Notes under the pieces: generated by a model
Databases searched by the model: none
Told to the model about the DNA's origin: nothing
What the model saw: the letters and a program-made list of their open reading frames with translations, nothing else
Made by a program: the position numbers and the translations under genes
Shown: piece after piece, positions 1 through 9,771 of the stretch
Layout of the letters: the number at the start of each line of letters is the position of its first letter
Position numbering within the stretch: the stretch's first letter is position 1
Source of the DNA: an uncultured Duncaniella sp.
GTDB taxonomy: Bacteria > Bacteroidota > Bacteroidia > Bacteroidales > Muribaculaceae
Length of the DNA: 61,557 nt
NCBI GenBank assembly: GCA_910577335.1
Contig: CAJTMJ010000019.1
Span: 1 to 61,557 of the forward strand
Direction: 5' to 3'

Positions 1-3000
1 TTTGCTGCTGCATCTCCGGCGACTGCGGTATCTTGCCGAACTGGTCGTGCGACATGATTACACAGTCATAGTCGTTGTTCTTTATCTGGTTGAAGAACGC
101 CACTCGGTTGTCAGCCTTGAAACTCTTTTCATCGGCAAACAGTATCCGGGCATTTGGATAGGCACTCTGATAGGTCATGGCTATCTCGGCGACATTGGCT
201 TTAAGACCGATAATCATCGGTTTGTGAGCCAGCCCGAGACGCTTCATTTCATGCGCTGCAATGCACATTATCAGCGTTTTACCCGTCCCCACCTCGTGGT
301 CGCAGATGCCACCGCCGTTCTGTTTCAGCATCCATATACAGTCCATCTGTGACTGATAAATGGAGTGGATTCCATACCTGTCACCCAATAATTTCATATT
401 GAGGTCGGGGAAGGTCTGGTGACTGCCGTCATACTGCGGGCGCACGAAACAGTTGAACTTGTCATTGTAGAGGTCAACGAGTTTCTCCTTGAACTCCGGC
501 GACTGGGCTTCAAGCCATTCAGAGAAGCCGTTTCGTATCTCGTCAATCTTGGTATTGGCGAGTTGGATAGCCTCGTTGTCCGGCACCTTGATGTCGTTGC
601 CGTTATCGTCTTTTCCGGCAGACTTCTTGATGTCGGGAACAGTGTTATGAAGGGCATGTTTCAGAAGGTTCATACCGTCGTAGGTACGGTAATAGCCTCT
701 GACACAGAACTCCTCCCATATGGTCATGTTCTTACGACTTGCCTCTGCCGAATACTCGTCCATACTTGAAGAATATGCAATCTTCACATCGGTGTGGAAC
801 AGGTACGACATATAAGCCGAATAGATGCCTGTAGGGATCCATCGTTCACCGAAGTTGAAATCAAGCTCGTCGAACTCAATACGGCGGGGCCGGGCTTCCT
901 CCAATGCTTTGAGGGAGTCTTTCGACATGGCGATGAACGGTTCAACGCCGTCATAGCCGGGGAAATTCTTGATACGTTCTTCCTCCCGGTCAATCCATGC
1001 CCTAACGTCATTGGCTTTAGCCACGACATTTCCGGCGATGAATCGGTCTTTAATCTCGTAGTTTTCGACTAATGGATTATAATAGATGTGTCCTTCGAGG
1101 TTATCCACCAAAGAATCCTTATCCATATCCACCAGTCCTGACATATATTCGAGATTGACCTCACCGTATTTGTTGAGCGATGCGGATAACGCCTCCATCG
1201 GAGTATCTACTGAAGTAACTTCGTCAATGGCGAATGAAACGGGGTGATCGAAAATGTCAGCCTTGACAAACCGACCATTTTCTCCGCGCTCCAATGCAAG
1301 AGCATCCCTGCCATTGGCATCCATCAGGATAAATCTCACATTCTGTTTCTCGTTGAGATTACCGTATTTCTCCACAAACTCGTCGTAATACTGATTGAGG
1401 TGTTCGCGCAGATGTTCCGATGGTTCATGCGTCTCAGCCTCGTAATTGTAGAGTTGTTGATACGTCTCAGACAGAGTAACATACAGCATGGCTCGCTTCG
1501 CCTGTTCCGGTTTGAGGGACAACGGATTGAACGTTGCGCCGTTCTTGCGGACTTCAGAAAGGAATCCGACCATGTCGTCCTGAACGACCATACTGCCGTT
1601 GTGGTGGAAGAACTGAATATCCTCCGAGAAAGGACGGGGAGACATATCGACCGTAACAGGTCCCGGCTTTTGTGTAGCCACTCTTGGCTGTCTGCCGGGT
1701 ATGAAGTCGCCTTCGGTACGCTGGATTGTGGTATCACCTTCTTGGATAGTCTCGCCATTTGTGGCGACTTGTTTGGCGGCCTCTGCCGCCTCGCGTTCAA
1801 GTCGCATTTCTTCCAACTGACGGTGTGCAATCGACATCATGGTTTCATAGAATCCATTGATAGGAGGATTGTCCTCCCAGTTGAGAGAGCCGTAAAATTC
1901 CAATTCTTTCTCACTGAGCGGACGGAACTTTTTAACCGGAATATCCTTGACTTCAACACTTGGTTTCGGCTTTGGTGCATCCTCCGCAGGCTTCGGCTGA
2001 CGGCGAGGCTTTCCGATTGGCTCTAATTCTCCAAAGAGATTGTAGGCATACAGGCGAGGGTCGGGATTATCGGTATAATCAGGACTACCGTCTGTCTCAA
2101 TCTCTTTGGATGGTTCTGCCTTTGTTGGCTCTATGGGAGCGGGAGTAGGTTTTGGAGCAGGTTCAGGCTCAGGTTTTGGCTCCGGCTTAGGTTCTACTTT
2201 GGGCGGCTGATTGGGTGTAACCGTCTCGACGACCTTTTGCTTGGGCGTTTTTGTCAGTTTGGGGTCTTCCAACTGCTCACATATTGCCACACGTTTACCG
2301 GCCCGTACAAGTTTGGGCAGATAGGTATCGAGGGCATGATGTGGAAATCCAGCCAATTCTATTCGGCTGTCAATACCTGTCTGGCGATGGGTCAGGGTTA
2401 TACCCAATATTTCCGAGGCAGTGACGGCATCCTTGCCGAAAATTTCATAGAAATCTCCAACTCTGAAAAGAAGTACAGCATCGGGATGTTTCTTTTTCAT
2501 CTCCTGATACTGCTGCATCAGCGGTGTATTCGTGAGGCTTGACTTCTTTTCTGTCCTTGGAGTTTCCACCTTCACCTGCGCCTTCTGCTTGGGTGTAGGC
2601 GTAGGAGTTGGCGTAACCGGGTCAGGTGTTGGAGGTTTAATACCATTGGAATTATACAATTCCAGATTCAGACGTAGATGTAACGACTCGTCGAGGGCCT
2701 TGCGCAAATTCCCGGCAATGCCGTCTATACCACCATCATGGTGGTACACGATAGCAGGTTTGCCATACTGGTCTGTGCCCACCTTTGCGTCAGTGCATAT
2801 AACATTCTGCGGAAAAGCCTGAAAGAACTTGTTGCCCGGCACTTTTGTACCCCGGTCAATGACCGACTGAATGAAAAATTCTTCATCAGCCGACAAAGAC
2901 TTCTTTTCGGTGTGCTTCTGCAAGATGATAAGGTCTGAGCCAACATCGGTTCCGGCATTGTCGCTGAACGTATTGTTGGGTAAACGCAGAGCCGCCACGA

Positions 3001-3805
3001 GATCTGCCTGCTTCACAAGTTCCATGCGGATAAAGGGACTGGCAGCGTTCATCACACCCTGCGATGTGATAAAGGCAATCAGGCCTCCCTCTCTCACTTG
3101 GTCAAGACCTTTGAGGAAGAAGTAGTTGTGCAACGACTTAGCCGCCTGACGGTAGCCAATCTCCTTGCTTGTCGCATACTTCGGATCTGCCACAGCGAAG
3201 TCCCCGAAAGGAACATTTGAGGCCGCTACATCAAAGTACCCGTTGAAATCGGGGTCAATACGCTCAAAGCCCTCGATATTAACCGTGGTGGAGGGGTGTA
3301 ACGCCTGTAAGATTTTGCCTGTCAGCAAATCTTTTTCAAACGATAGACATTCCGCTCCCGGATTGAAATGAAGGAACGAGTCCACAAAAGCACCCTGTCC
3401 GGCAGAGGGTTCAAGAAACTTCTCAATCTTCAACCCAGAGTCACGCAGAGCATCTGCAAGAGCATCCGTTATTCTGGTATCGGTATAGAATGCCGTAAGC
3501 GTTGACGCCTTCAACGATTCCATATAGCGGTTAAACTCCTTGTCGTCATGCGAATAGTCGTGGATAAGGCGACGCAGTTCAACCGTCGGCGCGAACAGTT
3601 CAATATCCGACTTGCTCCATTTGGCAGCATCCGCCAGTTCGTTGGCATCATTGAGAATACATTTCAACCCTCCGAACCCGGCATACTTGCGCAGCACCGC
3701 AATCTCCTCGGCAGTCTGCGCTGTGCGTCCTGCAACACCGAGGTTCAGGACGAGCCTGATAGCCTCGATGTTGTCACGCATTGTCTGCAATCTATTGTAT
3801 GCCAT
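1..3805 (-). CDS. Giant adenine-methyltransferase / MutS-domain / SNF2-like helicase protein of conjugative elements (C-terminus off the window)
   Basis: The frame is open on the minus strand from the ATG at 3805 to the left edge, so at least 1,268 residues are present and the C-terminus is missing. An N6-adenine methyltransferase-like part shows EPSAGQGAF near residue 133 and NVPFGDF (variant of the NPPY catalytic motif) near 197. After a PTPTPTP linker, residues about 425-512 look like MutS domain I (RVGDFYEIFGKDA, ELAGFPHHALDTYL). A second Pro/Glu-rich linker follows, then a helicase part with Walker A HEVGTGKT near residue 1,175 and MSHDQFGKIP near 1,250. Proteins of this layout are common in Bacteroides conjugative elements and resemble DarB-like antirestriction proteins; protecting or remodelling incoming DNA is inference. 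The start overlaps the end of the upstream gene by 14 bp, so the two are probably translated together. Confidence 0.85.
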   Translation of the reverse strand, partial: MAYNRLQTMRDNIEAIRLVLNLGVAGRTAQTAEEIAVLRKYAGFGGLKCILNDANELADAAKWSKSDIELFAPTVELRRLIHDYSHDDKEFNRYMESLKASTLTAFYTDTRITDALADALRDSGLKIEKFLEPSAGQGAFVDSFLHFNPGAECLSFEKDLLTGKILQALHPSTTVNIEGFERIDPDFNGYFDVAASNVPFGDFAVADPKYATSKEIGYRQAAKSLHNYFFLKGLDQVREGGLIAFITSQGVMNAASPFIRMELVKQADLVAALRLPNNTFSDNAGTDVGSDLIILQKHTEKKSLSADEEFFIQSVIDRGTKVPGNKFFQAFPQNVICTDAKVGTDQYGKPAIVYHHDGGIDGIAGNLRKALDESLHLRLNLELYNSNGIKPPTPDPVTPTPTPTPKQKAQVKVETPRTEKKSSLTNTPLMQQYQEMKKKHPDAVLLFRVGDFYEIFGKDAVTASEILGITLTHRQTGIDSRIELAGFPHHALDTYLPKLVRAGKRVAICEQLEDPKLTKTPKQKVVETVTPNQPPKVEPKPEPKPEPEPAPKPTPAPIEPTKAEPSKEIETDGSPDYTDNPDPRLYAYNLFGELEPIGKPRRQPKPAEDAPKPKPSVEVKDIPVKKFRPLSEKELEFYGSLNWEDNPPINGFYETMMSIAHRQLEEMRLEREAAEAAKQVATNGETIQEGDTTIQRTEGDFIPGRQPRVATQKPGPVTVDMSPRPFSEDIQFFHHNGSMVVQDDMVGFLSEVRKNGATFNPLSLKPEQAKRAMLYVTLSETYQQLYNYEAETHEPSEHLREHLNQYYDEFVEKYGNLNEKQNVRFILMDANGRDALALERGENGRFVKADIFDHPVSFAIDEVTSVDTPMEALSASLNKYGEVNLEYMSGLVDMDKDSLVDNLEGHIYYNPLVENYEIKDRFIAGNVVAKANDVRAWIDREEERIKNFPGYDGVEPFIAMSKDSLKALEEARPRRIEFDELDFNFGERWIPTGIYSAYMSYLFHTDVKIAYSSSMDEYSAEASRKNMTIWEEFCVRGYYRTYDGMNLLKHALHNTVPDIKKSAGKDDNGNDIKVPDNEAIQLANTKIDEIRNGFSEWLEAQSPEFKEKLVDLYNDKFNCFVRPQYDGSHQTFPDLNMKLLGDRYGIHSIYQSQMDCIWMLKQNGGGICDHEVGTGKTLIMCIAAHEMKRLGLAHKPMIIGLKANVAEIAMTYQSAYPNARILFADEKSFKADNRVAFFNQIKNNDYDCVIMSHDQFGKIPQSPEMQQQ

Positions 3806-4253
3806 TGTCACTCATAAAATTAACAATGCGTCCCACGACAGCATTATAGTTGTAATCAAGTTCAAGTCGGTCAATTCCGATTACACTCGCATCGAACTCT
3901 TCAAACAGGTCCGGAATCTCTGTTAATGCCCGGATTGTCCAGTATTCCATAGCCTGTTCCGAATCAAGCTCAAAGTTATCGCTGTAATTATCCATGAGAA
4001 TTTCAGTCACGATGTCATACTGAGACAGTCCGACATTTTGAAAAAGCGTATCTTCGGCTATCTCCAATGCTTCGGGTACAAGTTTGCCGGCCAGACGCTG
4101 CTCATAAAAAGCATTTTCGGCATCTATTACATTTTGTACTACCTGATGTGTATCGGGGTCAAGCATGAACTTGTTGGTAACAAGAAATCCCAACAGTTTT
4201 CTCATGAAAAAATCGAGGTCGTATCTTGCTGTAAAATCGTGTATTTCTTTCAT
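3792..4253 (-). CDS. DUF1896-like conjugative-element protein
   Basis: A 153-residue acidic, soluble protein without signal peptide or membrane segment. Its middle (EALEIAEDTLFQ followed by LSQYDIVTEIL) resembles the DUF1896 family, small proteins regularly encoded next to the giant methylase/helicase of Bacteroides conjugative elements; this assignment is from remembered pattern, not a search. It lies 12 nt downstream of the coupling-protein gene and overlaps the giant downstream gene by 14 bp, so it belongs to the leftward mob operon. No catalytic motif is visible and the function is unknown. Confidence 0.65.
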   Translation of the reverse strand: MKEIHDFTARYDLDFFMRKLLGFLVTNKFMLDPDTHQVVQNVIDAENAFYEQRLAGKLVPEALEIAEDTLFQNVGLSQYDIVTEILMDNYSDNFELDSEQAMEYWTIRALTEIPDLFEEFDASVIGIDRLELDYNYNAVVGRIVNFMSDNGIQ

Positions 4254-4265
4254 TGGTATTAAGAT

Positions 4266-6263
4266 TTAGGTCATTTTCAGGAGGTGACGCAAAGCCGGGT
4301 CTGCGGCTATACGGAGTTTTTCATCCTCCACTATCTGCTTTACATCAGCTTTCACCTGTTCATAGTTGCGCTGAATCTCGGTTCTCATCTTGAATCGCTC
4401 AGGAGTATTGTCCTCAAAGTCGGTAAGAACTGGAATCGGCTGATACCTGCTTTCCTCTGCCGCCACTTGTTTTCCGTCAATGTCAATCTCGGCATGGAAG
4501 ATTTTTTGCTTGATACGCTCGTCGATATTATCGCATACCGCGCCGACAAACATTCCTTGTGTGAGTGTTGAAATCTTACTCGGAGGTATGAGGGCATCCA
4601 TCTGGGTGTTGAATGAATGACTTACGTCCTGACGGTTTATGCTCATGGATTGCCGTTTCTGCAAAACTTTTCCGAATCGATCCGAGAGTGTTTTTGCCGT
4701 GTTTCCCACAACCTGCCCCGAGAAGATATTACCAACAGTGTTCATGACTACCGCCGCTTCCGGCTTACCATAGTCTCGTTCCAACTGAGAAAAGTCCTGA
4801 AAACCGAGACAGACCGCTACCTTGTTACTTCGAGCCGTGGCAATGAGATTATCGAGCCCCTTGAAGTATATGGTAGGTAGTTCGTCTATTATCACGCCTG
4901 ATTTGAGTTTCCCCTTTTTGTTGATGATTTTTACGATACGGGAATTGTATAGACCGAGAGCCGCCCCATAGATATTCTGGCGGTCGGGATTGTTACCGAC
5001 ACAAAGAATTTTGGGGTCATCAGGATTGTTTATGTCAAGTGTGAAATCATTGCCTGTCATTACCCAGTAGAGCTGAGGCGAAATCATGCGGGACAAAGGT
5101 ATCTTTGCCGAAGCAATCTGCCCCTGAAGCTGTTCCGCCGCGCCCCCTTGCCATGCGTCGATAAATGGCGAAAGATAGTTTTCAAGCTCCGGATAAGATG
5201 TAAGAATTGGGAAAATATCCTCATATCTGCGGTTGAGCAATTCGATGGCATGGGGGAATGTGCAATGGATACCGTTCTTGTAGATTTTGAGGAAATAAAT
5301 GATAGCTGCGAACAGTACGATTGGAGATTCCACAAAGAAGTCACCCTGCTTCTGCACCCATGTCCGGTTCAAGTTCATCATAATAGTATAGCTGCTCTCG
5401 TATGCGTCGGCTATGTCGTTAAGAAAAGCAGGATGCAAGGGATTACAGCGATGGCTCCGCTCCGGATCATCGAAGTTTATTGCATAGAATTTCGGTTTTT
5501 TACCCTTGTAGCCATTGGAAAACAATCGCAAATGATTATAGGCTATCGTGGATAAATCCGGCCACTTGAAATCATAGATGTATTGCGAATATCCCTTTTC
5601 TATCTGCTGTCGAATAAATGAATTGATTACAGCATAAGACTTGCCTGAGCCGGGAGTGCCGAGTACGATTGTCGCACGAAACGGATTGACCACATTGATC
5701 CAGCCCCTATGCCATTTCTTTTTATAGTAGAATTTGGTTGGCAGATTTACCGAGTATTCATTGGTCATCTTTTCCGTCTCTTGCTGGAATGATTCGTTTT
5801 CATCGTTGAATCGGTCGTCCATCATATTGTTCTTCAGCATACGGCTTATCCATATTCCGCCCATAAGCAGACATGAATATCCTGCAATCGTAGTCAGGAT
5901 ATATGCGAATTTCAGTGCCGGAATCATCCACCAGTTCAACAGGAACATGACAGCTCCGACTGATATGGCAATGACTATATGCCTTGGCGTAATTTTTTCA
6001 TTCTTTACTCCACGAATGCCGAAACATGAAATTGCAAGAAGTAACAGGGCATAGAGTTTGGATATGAAGGTTGTGCTGAACAGCCCGCAACTGCGGTTGA
6101 AGTTGCCGCATATTTTGGCGGCAGTGGCATTGAACCATCCACTGTCAACTGCTTCCACTCTCGTAAACCAATAAATATTAGCTACGACGAGAATGCTGCT
6201 GACAGCCCGCAGAAAGTCCATTATTTTTGCCAGTGACCGGAGGTCATCTTCCTGTTGGCTCAT
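4266..6263 (-). CDS. mobC: Type IV coupling protein (MobC/TraG-VirD4 class ATPase)
   Basis: Membrane ATPase that brings the relaxase-DNA complex to the conjugation channel. The 665-residue protein has about four hydrophobic segments in residues 15-150, then a RecA-like domain with Walker A LGTPGSGKSYAV near residue 205 and the Walker B-like segment GVIIDELPTIYFKGLD. The motif FQDFSQLERDYG and a C-terminal charged tail fit the YWQTD-like/TraG coupling-protein family of Bacteroides elements (MobC in CTnDOT naming). The gene lies 30 nt downstream of the relaxase gene in the same operon. Length and motifs are complete; no damage is seen. Confidence 0.92.
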   Translation of the reverse strand: MSQQEDDLRSLAKIMDFLRAVSSILVVANIYWFTRVEAVDSGWFNATAAKICGNFNRSCGLFSTTFISKLYALLLLAISCFGIRGVKNEKITPRHIVIAISVGAVMFLLNWWMIPALKFAYILTTIAGYSCLLMGGIWISRMLKNNMMDDRFNDENESFQQETEKMTNEYSVNLPTKFYYKKKWHRGWINVVNPFRATIVLGTPGSGKSYAVINSFIRQQIEKGYSQYIYDFKWPDLSTIAYNHLRLFSNGYKGKKPKFYAINFDDPERSHRCNPLHPAFLNDIADAYESSYTIMMNLNRTWVQKQGDFFVESPIVLFAAIIYFLKIYKNGIHCTFPHAIELLNRRYEDIFPILTSYPELENYLSPFIDAWQGGAAEQLQGQIASAKIPLSRMISPQLYWVMTGNDFTLDINNPDDPKILCVGNNPDRQNIYGAALGLYNSRIVKIINKKGKLKSGVIIDELPTIYFKGLDNLIATARSNKVAVCLGFQDFSQLERDYGKPEAAVVMNTVGNIFSGQVVGNTAKTLSDRFGKVLQKRQSMSINRQDVSHSFNTQMDALIPPSKISTLTQGMFVGAVCDNIDERIKQKIFHAEIDIDGKQVAAEESRYQPIPVLTDFEDNTPERFKMRTEIQRNYEQVKADVKQIVEDEKLRIAADPALRHLLKMT

Positions 6264-6293
6264 GATAGATTAGAATTTGTGGTTAAATGATTT

Positions 6294-7589
6294 TCATAGT
6301 TTTGGGCCGCGACGCTTTTTCTTTTTGCGCCGCTGCATAGCCCGATAAAACGCTTCTTCCTCTGCATTGAATGCCGGGCCTACACTGAACAGACCTCCGA
6401 GATCCGGAATGGAATCCGAATAGTCATCAAGGAAATGTCTCTCGACAGTCTTGGCGTTATGTGCCGAAATATGCTCGTGTGTAGCGGATTGAGTGGCTGT
6501 ATCAGGTTGTGTCTGATTTTCCTGATTATTATTGGATGGCATTTCCACTACCCCATCTGTGACAGGCGTATTGTTCCATTGTTCGAGAGCATTGGCCGAG
6601 TATTCTCTACCGAGTCTTGAGCCATTGACCGCCGTCGCGGATTCATGGTCAACGAAAGTGACACCATAGATACGTCCGGTATCGGTATGCCTGAGAACAA
6701 GGTCAATTCCTCTGTCTTTCAGTTTTGCTATAAAGTCTGTCAAATCACTCGATGCGGCCTTAGCATCAGCCACTTTACGTTTTATCGCATGAATATTGAT
6801 TTTCTCCTGACTTCTCTCAAAACGACCTTCGACGGCTGTTCTGCTCGCGAACTTCCCCAGTCTCGAAGCCTTGAACGGGTTGGCGATAGGTTCGCCGTTG
6901 TCGTTGAGAGCAAAATAGACCAGTCCATGATATTCTCTGCCATTTACTCTGCCATCGGTTTCTTCACATCGGATATTGTATAATCCGAGAATCGCATTAT
7001 ACTCACCCAATGTCCGGAACTTCCAACGCATGCCTACAAGTTTGACGGTGTTGGCAACTTGTCGTTTTATGTCACCCGCAGGGTCCAGTTTGGCAATAGG
7101 GGTATCGGGAGATATTTTTTCTCGTTGTGCTTTATGAAGATTATATTTTTCCTCCAGCTCCGTGGTTATCTTCTTGCTGCGCCGATATAAAAAATCCTGA
7201 TTGAGCCTTTTGCCCTCCTCGTTGACATTGACCGTGACGATATGAATATGGTGTCGATCAATATCCTCATGCTTATACATTACCCACGGCTGTTCGCCGA
7301 AACCGAGTTTTTCCAGATATTCCCGCGCGATAACTTCCATATCCTGATCGTAAAGTCTGTCATCGGGATGTGGATTAAGCGAGATGTGGAGAACCGGCTT
7401 CTTGGTTCGTCCCATTTTGGGCATGAATGCCTTGAAGTTATCCACCATTCCGCTTACACTGACCTTTCCGTCGGGCGGAAGAATGATTTTGTTGGCAGCG
7501 AGTATGCGCCCTTTTGCCTCATTTATCTTCTCGCCGTTATAACTGATTGCGCCATATAACGATGAGCCTATTGATATTTTTGCGACCAT
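6294..7589 (-). CDS. mobB: MobB-type relaxase / mobilization nuclease
   Basis: Relaxase that nicks oriT and stays covalently attached to the transferred strand. The 431-residue protein carries the three-histidine metal motif HEDIDRHHIHIVTVNV around residues 108-123, an upstream HISLNPHP segment, and N-terminal tyrosines (SLYGAISYNG) that could be nucleophiles. The C-terminal third is charged and low-complexity, ending in a basic tract (RRKKKKRRGPKL). The start overlaps the end of mobA by 22 bp, indicating coupled translation. Order mobA-mobB-mobC is the one found in CTnDOT-like elements. Confidence 0.92.
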   Translation of the reverse strand: MVAKISIGSSLYGAISYNGEKINEAKGRILAANKIILPPDGKVSVSGMVDNFKAFMPKMGRTKKPVLHISLNPHPDDRLYDQDMEVIAREYLEKLGFGEQPWVMYKHEDIDRHHIHIVTVNVNEEGKRLNQDFLYRRSKKITTELEEKYNLHKAQREKISPDTPIAKLDPAGDIKRQVANTVKLVGMRWKFRTLGEYNAILGLYNIRCEETDGRVNGREYHGLVYFALNDNGEPIANPFKASRLGKFASRTAVEGRFERSQEKINIHAIKRKVADAKAASSDLTDFIAKLKDRGIDLVLRHTDTGRIYGVTFVDHESATAVNGSRLGREYSANALEQWNNTPVTDGVVEMPSNNNQENQTQPDTATQSATHEHISAHNAKTVERHFLDDYSDSIPDLGGLFSVGPAFNAEEEAFYRAMQRRKKKKRRGPKL

Positions 7590-7993
7590 TCCGTCTCGAA
7601 TCTTTCTGTAAGAATCTTGACTTCACGCATAATCGAGGCCATTTCCATTGTGGCTTTCTCCAGTTTGTAGAGCATAGCCAATGCTTTCTTCTCTGAAAAT
7701 CCCGACTTCAGCTCTTTCACTGTAATGTCGTAATTCACACCGACAGTCCGGAACTGGGCGAAAAATTCTGAGAGTTTGGCGCAGTAAACAGCAAGCGAGC
7801 GGTCTGTGGTCAGCACCCGGAACGGGCGAGAGAACACCAGTTGCTTGATAAAAGTCGCTTTTATGTCCTGACCGGCTTTCTCCATCATCCCGATGAATGT
7901 ATCCCATTCGAGGTCATCAAAGCGCACCATCACGCAGTGGCTGCACTTGTTGGCGACCGGCGGTCGCCCTCCTTTGTTGAAATTTTCTGCCAT
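7568..7993 (-). CDS. mobA: MobA-type relaxosome accessory protein
   Basis: A 141-residue protein beginning with a basic GGRPP tract and the segment KCSHCVMVRFDDLEWDTFIGMMEKAG, followed by IKATFIKQLVFSRPFRVL. This resembles the small DNA-binding relaxosome proteins (MobA in CTnDOT, MobC-like families) that help the relaxase bind oriT. It is the first gene of the leftward mob operon, about 290 nt downstream of the promoter at 8284-8315, and its 3' end overlaps mobB. DNA binding at the adjacent hairpin region is inference from family and position. Confidence 0.8.
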   Translation of the reverse strand: MAENFNKGGRPPVANKCSHCVMVRFDDLEWDTFIGMMEKAGQDIKATFIKQLVFSRPFRVLTTDRSLAVYCAKLSEFFAQFRTVGVNYDITVKELKSGFSEKKALAMLYKLEKATMEMASIMREVKILTERFETEWSQKYQ

Positions 7994-8283
7994 TGAATGT
8001 CTGATTCAACGGTATCACTTCCACTAAGCCCTTGGCAACGCAGTTTCAAATAAGGGGGATGCGACTTCGGAGCATCCCCGACCTTGCAAGGTTGTTTTGA
8101 GTAAAGCCCGGTAACTCAAAACCTTTACAGTTTCTGTAAAGACACCTTGCTGTGTACATGTGTACATCTGATTTCTTTGAGAATGATGGAGGATTGAAAG
8201 TCATAGCCCGCATGACTGTGATACCTATGTTTTCTCTGGTGCGGCCTCCTTTCAGGGGGCTGGTTGAGCGTGAAAGCTTGACA

Positions 8284-8315
8284 TAAAGATAGCAAAAAAA
8301 TCCGAGACTGCCAAA
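8284..8315 (-). promoter_or_regulatory. Bacteroidetes-type promoter for the mobABC operon
   Basis: On the minus strand TTTG (8312-8315) is followed by exactly 20 bp and TATCTTTA (8284-8291), one mismatch from the Bacteroidetes -33/-7 consensus TTTG-N19-21-TAnnTTTG. It points to mobA, leaving a leader of about 285 nt in which no gene is seen. Confidence 0.6.
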
Positions 8316-8447
8316 TGTGGAATGTACCATGAAAAAACTTCCAATTGGAAATGTTAAAGTTTTTGCCGAAAATAAGTGAGCGCACTTGTCAAACTGTGCC
8401 AAACTGCGACAAGTAATTGATGCACAAAATATTGAAAGTTTTTCATA

Positions 8448-8479
8448 TTTGTAAATCCGCTTCTTTTTTATTATCTTTG
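8448..8479 (+). promoter_or_regulatory. Bacteroidetes-type promoter for the tra operon
   Basis: TTTG at 8448-8451, 20 bp, then TATCTTTG at 8472-8479: a perfect match to the Bacteroidetes consensus. It drives rightward toward traA at 9012, giving an unusually long leader of about 525 nt that includes the hairpin cluster at 8761-8904. The long leader allows regulation by attenuation or by relaxosome binding, but nothing shows which. Confidence 0.65.
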
Positions 8480-8760
8480 CAGAGCATTCGACCCAAATAT
8501 CTGTCTTCATGTCACGATAAAATTTAGAAGATATACACGGATGGACATCGTTAGACACGTAGTTGGGAAGATTGCGACAGAGAGCACTTTGTATATATGT
8601 TGAGACTGATTTTTCTATTGAGTTTCCGTTATATATCCTTTCATAGAGTTCAACCTTATTTTGGATTTATGTTTGTTTGGAACTTCTTATCGAACGATGT
8701 ATGCACCTTTCAATAGATTTATCTGCCTTATAATATAGCAATATAGCTTTCGACCTAATT

Positions 8761-8904
8761 ACCTATCTATATAGGTACCTATAGCCCTATGGCTGTTTGG
8801 CTATGTCTGATACGCGAGTATCGGACCCCCCTTAGGCTGCAAGGGAAGCGTCACCGCGAGGTGATGAAATTTAGCTGCCGTCCCGTCCGGCATAGTGCCG
8901 ACGG
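8761..8904. other. Hairpin cluster, probable oriT / transfer control region
   Basis: The 1-kb space between the divergent mob and tra operons (7994-9011) has no convincing gene, but four inverted repeats lie close together: ACCTAT/ATAGGT (8761-8776, 4-nt loop) running into the palindrome ATAGGTACCTAT (8771-8782); CCCTT/AAGGG (8829-8845); TCACC-GCGA-GGTGA (8851-8864); and CCGTCCGGCA/TGCCGACGG with a 3-nt loop and one bulge (8883-8904). Relaxases of this class act at hairpin-bearing oriT sites beside mobA, so this is the best candidate. The nick site cannot be placed by eye. Confidence 0.5.
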
Positions 8905-9011
8905 AAGCATACCGTATGACAGCACCATATCGGTCGGATAAGTGAGCCCGGCTTGCCGATGATGTATGGATGATGATTTGTGCGGTGTGATAATCTTTCA
9001 AACGACAACGA

Positions 9012-9767
9012 ATGAAAGAACCCAAATTTGTTGCCTTTTCTACCCAGAAGGGTGGAGCCGGCAAAACTACCCTGACCGTTGTAATGGCAAGTTACCTGTA
9101 CTATGTCAAGGGCATGAAGGTGCTGGTGGTGGATTGCGATTATCCCCAATACAGTATCGAGGAAATGCGGCAACGCGACAAAGACCTTGTGGATTGCAAT
9201 CCGGCATTTGAAAAGGCTTTTAAGGAAAACGTCATTCGGACAAAACTCCAGCCTTGGCCGATGCTGCTTGCCACTCCGGATAACGCGATGGAAAAAGTGC
9301 GCGAGATTGTTGAGGGTGGAAACGACATTGACATTGTATTGTTTGACCTGCCCGGTACTATCAACAACCGAGGTGTCGTCAACATCCTCAATTGCATGGA
9401 TTCTGTGATTGTCCCCATTGCCGCCGACCGTGTGATTCTCCAGAGTTCATTGGCTTTCGCGATGAAAATCAATGAATGGCTAACGACCGGCAAATCACAG
9501 GTCAAGGAGATGTATATGCTCTGGAATCTTGTTGATGCAAGAGAGAAAACAGAACTGTATGACCAGTATGAGGCTCTTTTTGCTGAATACGGACTTGTCA
9601 CATTGAAGACGCGTATCCCCGATACCAAAAAGTTTCGGCGCGAGGGATCGAAGATTCTTCCAAGAGCTGTATTTCGTTCCACAGTCATGCCGCCCGACAA
9701 GACGTTGATAAAAGGTACACGTCTGCCGGAACTGGCTGATGAGATCATGAACCTGCTCAAACTCTGA
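9012..9767 (+). CDS. traA: TraA, ParA-family ATPase of the conjugative element
   Basis: A 251-residue ParA/MinD-type P-loop ATPase. The deviant Walker A motif KGGAGKTT lies at residues 14-21, the Walker A' motif VLVVDCDYPQYS near 35-46 and the Walker B segment VLFDLPGT near 110. It is the first gene of the rightward transfer operon, 4 nt before the next gene, the position traA has in CTnDOT/CTn341-like elements. Role in transfer regulation or element partitioning is family knowledge and not settled. Confidence 0.88.
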   Translation: MKEPKFVAFSTQKGGAGKTTLTVVMASYLYYVKGMKVLVVDCDYPQYSIEEMRQRDKDLVDCNPAFEKAFKENVIRTKLQPWPMLLATPDNAMEKVREIVEGGNDIDIVLFDLPGTINNRGVVNILNCMDSVIVPIAADRVILQSSLAFAMKINEWLTTGKSQVKEMYMLWNLVDAREKTELYDQYEALFAEYGLVTLKTRIPDTKKFRREGSKILPRAVFRSTVMPPDKTLIKGTRLPELADEIMNLLKL

Positions 9768-9771
9768 ATAT

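Noticed and set aside
8046..8558. A 170-residue minus-strand frame in the mob/tra control region
   Set aside because: It runs through both predicted promoters, has no family resemblance and poor codon use.
8542..8604. A 20-codon frame (MDIVRHVVGKIATES ...) in the tra leader
   Set aside because: Could be a leader peptide, but there is no supporting ribosome-binding signal or regulatory residue run.
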